This document shows, piece by piece, positions 1-5,480 of a stretch of DNA of 5,864 bases (its first letter is position 1; each line of letters opens with the position of its first letter). The notes under the pieces are model-generated. The model worked only from the letters and a program-made list of their open reading frames with translations, searched no databases and had not been told where the DNA came from. The stretch is from DAOUMF01 sp034411955 (GTDB lineage: Bacteria; Chloroflexota; Dehalococcoidia; SM23-28-2; RBG-16-64-32). The stretch spans positions 1 through 5,864 of the forward strand of contig DAOUMF010000124.1 of the NCBI GenBank assembly GCA_034411955.1, written 5' to 3'. The position numbers and the translations under genes were made by a program.

Positions 1-503
1 GGTGTGAGTATGGGTGTCGGTGCGGGTGTAGGTGCGGGTGTAGGTTTGGCTGTAGGTGCAGGTGTAGGTGTGCTCCCTGGCGCCGGTGTGTCGCCTGGTG
101 GCGGTGTGTCGCCCGGCACCGGCGTCGCGCCTGCCGTGGGCGTCGACGAAGGCGAGGGAGTGCGCGTGCCCCCTGGTGTCGCCGTTGTGGTCCCTGGACC
201 GTCACCGGTTGCCAAGTCCTCAGGCGGGCTCGCCCATATGACAGGCACGAATTCCACATCGGTGCCGGCATCTCGCAGCCTCTCGTCATCCTGGCGGGCG
301 ACTTCGGTGATGCGCTCGTCGAGGGGAGCCAGCGTGGTTCCCTGCGGATCAGCCGAGTAGTCCGCCCGAATGACCGAGGCCAGGTCGGCATCCAGAGCCT
401 CGACTGTAGCGCGGGACAGGGCAAGAGTGGATGCGACCCCGGCGATGACTACCGATATCGCGACCAGCAACGCGATGACTAGAGCTAGGGAACCGGCTCG
501 CAT
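1..503 (-). CDS. Membrane-anchored or exported protein with Thr/Pro-rich repeat tail (3' end beyond window)
   Basis: I do not recognise this gene. Reading leftward from the ATG at 503-501, 167 codons are open with no stop before the window edge, so only the N-terminal part is visible. Residues about 5-29 (SLALVIALLVAISVVIAGVA and on) form one hydrophobic segment preceded by a single Arg: an uncleaved anchor or a signal peptide. Residues about 30-98 are mixed and acidic, possibly a small helical extracytoplasmic region. From about residue 103 the protein becomes a Thr/Pro/Ala/Gly linker with PGDTP and PTPAPT units, typical of surface or wall-spanning stalks. The start follows the stop of the HD-GYP gene after one base (TAG-T-ATG), with AGAGGT about 11 bases upstream, so the two are probably co-transcribed and translationally coupled. 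The 118-codon open frame on the opposite strand (MSMGVGAGVG...) is its antisense shadow. Whether a folded domain follows the stalk cannot be seen. The reading frame is secure; the function is unknown. Confidence 0.8.
   Translation of the reverse strand, partial: MRAGSLALVIALLVAISVVIAGVASTLALSRATVEALDADLASVIRADYSADPQGTTLAPLDERITEVARQDDERLRDAGTDVEFVPVIWASPPEDLATGDGPGTTTATPGGTRTPSPSSTPTAGATPVPGDTPPPGDTPAPGSTPTPAPTAKPTPAPTPAPTPILT
12..71. repeat. 12-bp tandem repeat, about five copies, coding for the Pro/Thr stalk
   Basis: Five consecutive 12-base units related to GGGTGTAGGTGC lie at 12-23, 24-35, 36-47, 48-59 and 60-71, each differing from the consensus at zero to three positions. On the minus strand each unit encodes four residues of the pattern Ala-Pro-Thr-Pro or a close variant (one copy carries Ala-Lys). 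The unit length is a multiple of three, so copy-number change would lengthen or shorten the stalk without breaking the frame. Confidence 0.8.
67..120. repeat. 18-bp tandem repeat, three copies, same coding tail
   Basis: Three adjacent 18-base units start GGTGTGYYSCC and lie at 67-84, 85-102 and 103-120. On the minus strand they encode hexapeptides of the type Gly-Asp/Ser-Thr-Pro-x-Pro. The block abuts and slightly overlaps the 12-bp block, so the tail appears to have grown by two separate in-frame duplication series. Confidence 0.7.
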
Positions 504-504
504 A

Positions 505-2280
505 CTAGGCCGTTACCTCTTGGGTGTCCCGCTCCGGGTGAGTGAAGCCCCTCAGCTCTGGCTCGCTGGCGCGACGGCGCTCCCACTCAGGTTGGACCGC
601 AGCCATCGCCTCCACGACAGTAGGATCAAGAAGGCTGCCGGCCTGCGACCGAAGCAGGGCCAGCGCTTCGTCGGCCGTCATGGGAGCGCGGTATGGCCGC
701 CCGCTCGTCACGGCGTCGTAGACGTCGGCTACGGCGGCTATGCGCGCGACGATGGATATCTGCCCATCCCGAAGACCGTGGGGATAGCCACTGCCGTCGA
801 GGCGCTCGTGATGGCTCTCCACGAAGTCCACTACCACCCTCGGGAGGTCGACTGGGTCCAGGATCGACAGGCCGATACGCGGGTGCTCCTCGATGACCCG
901 GCGCTCCTCTGGAGTCAGTCTGCCAGGTTTCGACAGGATGGCATCGCGAATGCCGATCTTGCCAATGTCGTGGAGGTACCCTCCGATTTCGATCTGGGCC
1001 AGCACCTTCTCATCCATGCCCAGATGGCGTCCGAGCGCGACGGCGAGCTGCCCCACTCGCACCGAGTGGCCCAACGTGTACGGGTCCCTGGCGTCGATGG
1101 CGGAGGCCAGTGCCTTTATGGTTGCCAGGTGCTGACGCTGCAGCTTGCCCGTCATGTCGTCGAAGGAGGATGCGAGGGTGCCGATCTCGTCACTGGTCTG
1201 CACTCCGCTCCGTGCCGTCAGGTCACCAGAAGCCACCAGGCGCGCGGTACGGACGAGCCGCATTATCGGCTGCGTTAAGCGGTGCGCCAGGTAGAGCCCG
1301 ATCCCGAGGACCGCGGCCATCCCCACTCCGAAGACCAGCGCTACCTGCGTACGGGTAGCGGCCCCGGCGCTGAACATGAACTCTGTTGGAAGCCCGACCG
1401 AATACAGCGCTACCGCCTGATCCCTCACCACCAGCCTGCCATAAACAAGGTCATACTCGCGTCCCCAGATGGTTCGATGCTCGCGGACTGCGGTATCTCC
1501 CATGGTGGCGTCGTCGAGGACATCGCCGCCGAGGTCGAGCCGCGCCTCATCAGCGGAGGCGACATCTGGCTGAGCGAAGGTTGAGGCCAGCGGATTGCCG
1601 CCGAAGTCGTAGATGGTAATGTTCGCCAGGGCCTCGGTCTCCGCCGCCGTCACGAACGAATCGAGACGGGTTCCCACCAGAACCGCACCCACTAGCTGTC
1701 CGTCATCGGAGACCGGGCCTGCCGTGTAAAGGACGAAGCCCTCGCTGGTCTGGACGATCTGCGCGTACTTGTCCCCGAGCTCGTCTACTTCGCCATGGAG
1801 CACTTCCTGGACAAGAGGCCAGGTCGCCGGCCTGTCGTCGTTGGTGAGTTCCCGGTATAACAGCGCCTCTTCGTCCGCCAGCCATAGCGTCTTCAGCCGC
1901 TGGCCATCCCCGTCGAGGACTTCTAGCCGCTCTACCGCCGCGTTGCCGGCGATCGGGCCCACCAGGTTCCCAAGCGTCTCCCCGTCCCCCGCTTCAATGG
2001 CCTCCGCTACTCCTTCCGTGAAGGCGACGGCTCGTACTGTCTCCAGGTGTTCGCGCTCCTTGCGAACGACGGCGTCGGCAACGACTCGGCCAGCCTCGGC
2101 CAACTGGTTGTGAAACCTCTCCTCCAGCGAGCCGGTGACAAGTCGGGTGGCCAGGTAGCTCCCGGTTGCAGCCAGCACTATGGTGAGGAAGGCATAGGGA
2201 AGGACGATCTTCCAGCGGATGTGGTGTAGCGGCCACGTCAGCAGCCGCAATGATACACCGGTGCTCGAGAGATTAGGCAT
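505..2280 (-). CDS. Membrane-bound HD-GYP cyclic-di-GMP phosphodiesterase with Cache-like sensor and HAMP
   Basis: This 591-residue inner-membrane signalling enzyme is predicted to hydrolyse the second messenger c-di-GMP in the cytoplasm in response to an external signal. Order of parts: transmembrane helix about 24-46; a large extracytoplasmic region 47-308, of a size and layout like a double-Cache sensor; second transmembrane helix about 311-333; HAMP about 334-386, including the typical DEIGTLASSFDDM stretch; then HD-GYP about 388-560. The catalytic signatures look complete: GHSVRV (His405), HDIGKIGI (His437-Asp438, Lys441), His466, HHERLDGSGYP (490-500), and the RIAAVADVYDAVTSGRPYR block (513-531). 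This predicts an active enzyme rather than a degenerate receptor. There is no receiver domain, so the sensor is built in. The ATG at 2280 fits the N-terminus, but the upstream Shine-Dalgarno match is weak and I found no convincing promoter; TTG codon 11 is a possible alternative start. The gene diverges from pyrG and is followed after one base by the repeat-tailed protein. The family is certain; the ligand is unknown. Confidence 0.93.
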   Translation of the reverse strand: MPNLSSTGVSLRLLTWPLHHIRWKIVLPYAFLTIVLAATGSYLATRLVTGSLEERFHNQLAEAGRVVADAVVRKEREHLETVRAVAFTEGVAEAIEAGDGETLGNLVGPIAGNAAVERLEVLDGDGQRLKTLWLADEEALLYRELTNDDRPATWPLVQEVLHGEVDELGDKYAQIVQTSEGFVLYTAGPVSDDGQLVGAVLVGTRLDSFVTAAETEALANITIYDFGGNPLASTFAQPDVASADEARLDLGGDVLDDATMGDTAVREHRTIWGREYDLVYGRLVVRDQAVALYSVGLPTEFMFSAGAATRTQVALVFGVGMAAVLGIGLYLAHRLTQPIMRLVRTARLVASGDLTARSGVQTSDEIGTLASSFDDMTGKLQRQHLATIKALASAIDARDPYTLGHSVRVGQLAVALGRHLGMDEKVLAQIEIGGYLHDIGKIGIRDAILSKPGRLTPEERRVIEEHPRIGLSILDPVDLPRVVVDFVESHHERLDGSGYPHGLRDGQISIVARIAAVADVYDAVTSGRPYRAPMTADEALALLRSQAGSLLDPTVVEAMAAVQPEWERRRASEPELRGFTHPERDTQEVTA

Positions 2281-2397
2281 CGTGCAATAGTAGACGAGGC
2301 CGTCAGTAAGGGTGTTACCGCCGCTGAGCAGGAGAGGTGTGGATAACTAACGGCTAATCGATTTTCTCTTTTTCTCCTTTGTTGCCTTGGCGTTCTC

Positions 2398-2428
2398 TTG
2401 ACACTGATTACTCTCCGTCCTGTATGAT
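2398..2428 (+). promoter_or_regulatory. Candidate sigma70/sigmaA-type promoter of pyrG
   Basis: A perfect -35 hexamer TTGACA (2398-2403) and a -10 hexamer TATGAT (2423-2428, five of six matches) are separated by 19 bases, slightly longer than the ideal 17. A pyrimidine/T-rich stretch (about 2361-2382) lies just upstream. The first base of a GGGCT run at 2436 is eight bases past the -10, a normal start-point distance, so a transcript beginning GGGCU is expected. Inference from sequence only. Confidence 0.65.
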
Positions 2429-2435
2429 TACAGTC

Positions 2436-2465
2436 GGGCTGAGGAGGCCCCCTAGAAGGGGGTAG
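2436..2465 (+). promoter_or_regulatory. pyrG leader: GGGCU 5' end, Shine-Dalgarno GAGGAGG, CCCCC/GGGGG hairpin before the ATG
   Basis: The predicted 30-nt leader starts GGGCU (2436-2440), then carries a strong Shine-Dalgarno GAGGAGG (2441-2447). A hairpin follows with stem CCCCC (2448-2452) and GGGGG (2458-2462) closing the loop TAGAA, then TAG and the ATG at 2466. The Shine-Dalgarno sits 18 bases from the ATG, too far if the spacer is linear but acceptable if the hairpin folds. In B. subtilis, pyrG transcripts also begin GGGC, and low CTP causes extra G residues to be added there, which then pair with a downstream C/U-rich strand. Here the only C-run is CCCCC of this hairpin. No U-tract follows, so a terminator is not supported; control, if any, would be translational. 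Confidence 0.5.
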
Positions 2466-4151
2466 ATGGGCACCAAGTTCATATTTGTAAGCGGCGGCGT
2501 TGTCAGCTCAGTTGGCAAAGGCATCACCACCGCAGCCATCGGCAGAATCCTCAAGTCCCGCAACATCTCCGTCGTCATCCAGAAGATCGACCCCTATCTC
2601 AACGTCGACCCCGGCACCATGTCCCCATATCAGCATGGGGAAGTGTACGTCACCAGCGACGGTGCCGAGACGGACCTTGACCTGGGCCACTATGAGCGCT
2701 TTCTGGACCAGGACCTGACCAAAAGCTCCTCGGTCACCACCGGCCAGATATACCAGGCTGTCATCAGCAAGGAGCGCCGCGGCGACTATCTGGGCCGGAC
2801 GATCCAGCCCATTCCCCACGTCACAAACGAGATCAAGGAGCGCATCCGCACCATCGGCCGCGAGTCGGGCGCGGAGGTTGTCATCGTTGAGGTGGGCGGC
2901 ACCGTGGGCGACATCGAGAGCCAGCCGCACCTGGAGGCGATCCGCCAGATGCGCAATGAGGAGGCCCACCAGGATACTCTCTCTATCCATGTCACTCTCC
3001 TCCCCTACATCAGCACCACCGGCGAACTCAAGACCAAGCCTACCCAGCACAGCGTCCGCGATCTGCGCTCTATCGGCATCCAGCCGGACGTCATCGTGTG
3101 TCGCAGCGACCGCCCCATGGATGACGAACTGCGGGACAAGATATCGCTCTTCTGCGACGTGCCGCCGCGGGCGGTCATCCCCCTGCTCACGCTCCCCACG
3201 ATCTACGAGGCGCCCCTGGTGCTGGAGGAGGCTGGCCTGGGCGACTTCATCATCGATAGGATGCAGCTGGCCGCCAGCTCCCGCGATCTGGAGGACTGGC
3301 AGGAGTGGGTGGAGCGGCTGAAGAACCCCCGCAAGCAGCTGGACATAGCCCTCGTGGGGAAGTACGTGGAGCTACCAGACGCCTACCTTTCCGTCAAGGA
3401 GTCCCTGATCCATGCCGGTGTCCACCACCAGACGGGCATCAACATCCAGTGGTTGCACTCACAGGCCGTGGAGGGGTCCGCGGGCGAAGAGATGCTGGCG
3501 GGAGCGGACGGCATCGTCGTCCCCGGCGGCTTCGGGGAGCGGGGGCTTGAGGGCAAGCTCAAAGCCGCCCGCTACGCCCGTGAGAACGGGGTGCCCTACC
3601 TGGGGCTTTGTCTGGGCCTTCAGGTGATGGTCGTTGAGTTCGCCCGCTACCTGTTCGGCAGCGACGAGGCTAACTCCACCGAGTTCTACCCCGAGAGCCC
3701 GTACCCCGTCATCAGCCTACTGTCCGAGCAGCGGGGCGTGCAGGACAAGGGCGGCACCATGCGGCTCGGCGGCTACCCCTGCCGCCTGGTGCCGGGCACC
3801 ATGGCCCACGCCGCCTACGGCCGCGACGAAGTCATCGAGCGGCACCGCCACCGCTACGAACTGAACAACGAGTTTCGCCCCCGGCTGGAGGAGGCGGGCC
3901 TCATCGCCAGCGGCACCCTGCCTGACGACTCCCTGGTGGAGATATGCGAACTGCGGGACCACCCCTGGATGGTGGGCTCCCAGTTCCATCCGGAGTTCCG
4001 CTCCCGTCCTAACCGGCCCCACCCGCTGTTCGTCGGCTTCGTGGGCGCTGCCCTGGAGCACGCCAGCGCCCGCCGCCCTTCCACCGGTCGCCCCGCCCAC
4101 GCCGCAAGCGTCTCCCGTCGCTCGACGCGCTCCCCATCCGCTCCCGCGTGA
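2466..4151 (+). CDS. pyrG: CTP synthase (glutamine-hydrolysing)
   Basis: PyrG converts UTP to CTP using ATP and ammonia from glutamine, the last step of de novo pyrimidine nucleotide synthesis, in the cytoplasm. The 561-residue product has the full two-domain layout. The N-terminal synthetase domain (about 1-268) carries the P-loop GGVVSSVGKG (10-19), the nucleotide/Mg region YLNVDPGTMSPYQHGEV (44-60) with SDGAETDLDLGHYER after it, VEVGGTVGDIES (141-152), and KTKPTQHSV (189-197) of the UTP/CTP site. The class I glutamine amidotransferase domain (about 290-533) carries PGGFGERG (353-360), the nucleophile Cys382 in GLCLGLQ, RHRYELN (461-467), and His508/Glu510 in FHPEF, completing the triad. 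About 28 extra residues rich in Ser, Arg, Pro and Ala (534-561) follow the usual end. The ATG is fixed by the conserved start GTKFIFVSGGVVSS. The stop overlaps the GTG of the next reading frame (GTGA), suggesting an operon. Confidence 0.98.
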   Translation: MGTKFIFVSGGVVSSVGKGITTAAIGRILKSRNISVVIQKIDPYLNVDPGTMSPYQHGEVYVTSDGAETDLDLGHYERFLDQDLTKSSSVTTGQIYQAVISKERRGDYLGRTIQPIPHVTNEIKERIRTIGRESGAEVVIVEVGGTVGDIESQPHLEAIRQMRNEEAHQDTLSIHVTLLPYISTTGELKTKPTQHSVRDLRSIGIQPDVIVCRSDRPMDDELRDKISLFCDVPPRAVIPLLTLPTIYEAPLVLEEAGLGDFIIDRMQLAASSRDLEDWQEWVERLKNPRKQLDIALVGKYVELPDAYLSVKESLIHAGVHHQTGINIQWLHSQAVEGSAGEEMLAGADGIVVPGGFGERGLEGKLKAARYARENGVPYLGLCLGLQVMVVEFARYLFGSDEANSTEFYPESPYPVISLLSEQRGVQDKGGTMRLGGYPCRLVPGTMAHAAYGRDEVIERHRHRYELNNEFRPRLEEAGLIASGTLPDDSLVEICELRDHPWMVGSQFHPEFRSRPNRPHPLFVGFVGAALEHASARRPSTGRPAHAASVSRRSTRSPSAPA

Positions 4152-4626
4152 TCGTTGAGGACGTCCTTATACTCCTCCACATCCTCGCCACCTTTCTGGT
4201 ACGTCATGGGGCTCGCCGCCGTGAAGTTCCCCCTCATCCGCGGCTGGCGCCTGGAGGACGTGAAGCTGAAGGCCGCGGCGTTTGAGCAGGCCTCTCACTA
4301 TCAGGGCCTGCTGCTGGTGCCGGGCATCATTGCCGTCGGGGTGACAGGGGTGTTCACGTGGACTGGGAAGGATTACAATCTAGTCACCAGCGGCTGGCTG
4401 GTAGCCCAGGAGACACTGTAGCTCGTGAGCTTGCTGGTTTGCCTGCCCTTGATCGGCCTGGGCCCTACGCAAGGTGCGGCTGGCTTCCCTAGAGGTCGAA
4501 AAGGCAGGCGGGATCACCCCTGAGTTGGAGGAAGCACTCTCAGACAACGTACCGATAGTATTCAGCGGCATCGCCACCTTGCTGCTGCCGGTGATGGCTT
4601 ACCTAGCGGTGTTCAAGCCCGTCTAG
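4148..4626 (+). pseudogene. Broken DUF2269-type small integral membrane protein gene (two +1 frameshifts, one TAG)
   Basis: Three reading frames each carry part of one membrane protein of about 158 residues. Frame A begins at the GTG overlapping the pyrG stop (VIVEDVLILLHILATF, 4148-4195). The match continues one base later (WYVMGLAAVKFPLIRG from 4197), implying one extra base near C4196. Frame B is open to a TAG at 4419-4421 (after GWLVAQETL), but the same frame then continues sensibly (LVSLLVCLPLIG). A second extra base, probably in the GGG at 4460-4462, shifts to frame C (ALRKVRLASLEVEKAGG ... LAVFKPV), which ends at TAG 4624-4626. The rebuilt protein has four hydrophobic helices, and its LLHILATFWYVMGLAAVKF and LLLVPGIIAVGVTGVF stretches resemble the DUF2269 family of unknown function. 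A true pseudogene is my first reading, because both flanking genes are intact; local sequencing error is the alternative. Frame B alone could give an 88-residue product, but I see no start site supporting it. Confidence 0.72.
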
Positions 4627-4642
4627 AGGAGGATGAACAAAG

Positions 4643-5302
4643 ATGCAACTCTGGCTGGACACGGCCGACGTGGAGGAGATCCGAGCCGCATCCCGTTTCG
4701 GGGTGGTGAGCGGCGTCACCACCAACCCCAGCCTCTGGGCAAAGGCCGCCTCCGGGACCGACTACCGTGATGTCGTCCTTGAGATATGCTCCATCATCGA
4801 CGGCCCGGTCTCGGCGGAGTGCCTGGCCCAGGACGTGAAGGGCCTGGTGGAGGAAGCGCGCAACATCGCCTCCTGGCACCCCAACGTCGTGGTCAAGATA
4901 CCCCTGGACGAGAACGGCCTGGAGGCGATCTATCGCGTCGCCAAGGAAGGGATCAAGGGCAACACTACCCTCATCTTCCAGCCCACCCAGGCCATGCTTG
5001 CCGCCCAGGCCGGCGCCACCTACGTCAGTCCCTTTGTCGGCCGTCTGGACGACATTGGCCACGACGGTATAGCCGTCGTGGCCGACATCGTGGAGATATT
5101 CGACCGCTACCACATCCCCACACAGGTGGTGGCCGCCAGCCTACGTCATCCCCTGCACGTGGTGCAGTCGGCGCAGGCCGGCGCCCACATCGCCACCATG
5201 CCGTACTCCGTATTCCGGTCGATGTTCAAGCACCCCCTTACCGACGTCGGCATGCAGAAGTTCCTAGAGGACGCCCGCCGAGCGGCCAAGGTGCGCGCAT
5301 GA
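4643..5302 (+). CDS. tal: Transaldolase, TalC/Fsa (MipB) short type
   Basis: This 219-residue class I aldolase of the short decameric transaldolase / fructose-6-phosphate aldolase family is often annotated fsa. It moves a dihydroxyacetone unit between sugar phosphates in the non-oxidative pentose phosphate pathway. Numbering matches E. coli FsaA without gaps at the active site: Asp6 (LWLDTADV), Asn28 (GVTTNPSL), the Schiff-base Lys85 (VVVKIPL), Thr109 (GNTTLIF) and Ser166 (AASL). Residue 59 is Glu and residue 131 is Phe (VSPFVGRLDD), where FsaA has Gln59 and Tyr131; the Glu/Phe pair is that of classical transaldolases, so I favour transaldolase over aldolase activity. A strong AGGAGG (4627-4632) lies ten bases before the ATG; an ATG inside it at 4633 is out of frame. 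It follows the broken membrane-protein gene by 16 bases and precedes rho, and probably belongs to the pyrG operon. No terminator follows. Confidence 0.95.
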   Translation: MQLWLDTADVEEIRAASRFGVVSGVTTNPSLWAKAASGTDYRDVVLEICSIIDGPVSAECLAQDVKGLVEEARNIASWHPNVVVKIPLDENGLEAIYRVAKEGIKGNTTLIFQPTQAMLAAQAGATYVSPFVGRLDDIGHDGIAVVADIVEIFDRYHIPTQVVAASLRHPLHVVQSAQAGAHIATMPYSVFRSMFKHPLTDVGMQKFLEDARRAAKVRA

Positions 5303-5339
5303 TTCTCTCATATCCTGCCTCGTTAACGCCGACGGGGTC

Positions 5340-5368
5340 TTGCGCGTCTTGAAGATATGATGTATTTT
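5340..5368 (+). promoter_or_regulatory. Weak candidate promoter for rho
   Basis: TTGCGC (5340-5345) and TATTTT (5363-5368) are spaced 17 bases apart in the most AT-rich part of the intergenic region. A TATGAT hexamer, identical to the pyrG -10, lies at 5356-5361 but has no -35 at the right distance. The matches are poor, so rho may instead be read from pyrG. Confidence 0.22.
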
Positions 5369-5455
5369 GGTTTCGCCTCCCCAACTCTGAGCCGTGTCCC
5401 GTAAACGTGCTTGGGCCCGAACAGGGGCGCAGAACCCACAAACAGCGGAGCTAAC

Positions 5456-5476
5456 CCCTCCCACTCAACTGGAGGG
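5456..5476 (+). promoter_or_regulatory. Hairpin that can mask the rho Shine-Dalgarno (GGAGGG)
   Basis: CCCTCC (5456-5461) is perfectly complementary to GGAGGG (5471-5476), giving a six-pair stem with a nine-base loop (CACTCAACT). GGAGGG is the only strong ribosome binding site upstream of the rho frame and lies four bases before TTG 5481, so it decides that start. Folding would hide it. The pairing is seen in the sequence; a regulatory role is inferred. Confidence 0.5.
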
Positions 5477-5480
5477 ACCG

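Larger units (their letters stand above)
5303..5480 (+). promoter_or_regulatory. rho leader / intergenic region, C-rich with a rut-like stretch
   Basis: These 178 bases hold no gene I can support. The last 100 bases before the Shine-Dalgarno (5371-5470) contain 39 C and 22 G by direct count, and the bias peaks at 5371-5400 (14 C, 5 G) and 5431-5470 (17 C, 5 G). Such C-rich, G-poor, weakly structured RNA is what Rho binds, and rho genes in enterobacteria are known to be autoregulated by Rho-dependent termination in the leader. A similar autoregulatory leader is possible here but unproven. No U-tailed hairpin terminator was seen after the transaldolase gene. Confidence 0.4.

Noticed and set aside
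4..360. Gly/Val-rich plus-strand frame (MSMGVGAGVG...) resembling a glycine-rich repeat protein
   Set aside because: It is the complement of the Thr/Pro repeat tail. The minus-strand frame has a hydrophobic N-terminal segment and operon context and is far more plausible.
370..1278. 302-codon plus-strand open frame opposite the HD-GYP gene and its downstream neighbour
   Set aside because: It is antisense to clearly conserved HD-GYP motifs, shows no recognisable domain, and its composition is that expected of a GC-rich shadow frame.
2281..2340. TACTAT just upstream of the HD-GYP start as a -10 box on the minus strand
   Set aside because: No acceptable -35 at 16-19 bases, and the implied start point would fall on the ATG itself.
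2508..3050. 180-codon minus-strand open frame inside pyrG
   Set aside because: It lies wholly opposite the conserved synthetase domain and has no family resemblance; a shadow of GC-rich codon bias.
4155..4421. 88-codon frame as an intact small membrane protein
   Set aside because: Its first 14 codons are out of frame with the natural N-terminal helix, which lies in the GTG-started frame, and it stops in the middle of the third helix. It is a fragment of the broken gene.
5299..5352. 17-codon frame starting at the ATGA overlap with the transaldolase stop, as a possible leader peptide
   Set aside because: No Shine-Dalgarno, no notable codon runs, and no terminator or antiterminator structure downstream.
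5405..5430. GGGCCC-centred inverted repeat as a terminator after the transaldolase gene
   Set aside because: The stem is short and no T-run follows it.
5264..5464. Minus-strand frame across the tal-rho gap (contains IHHIFKTRKTPSALTRQDM), superficially protein-like
   Set aside because: No ribosome binding site, no recognisable family, and its end overlaps the conserved C-terminus of the transaldolase gene.
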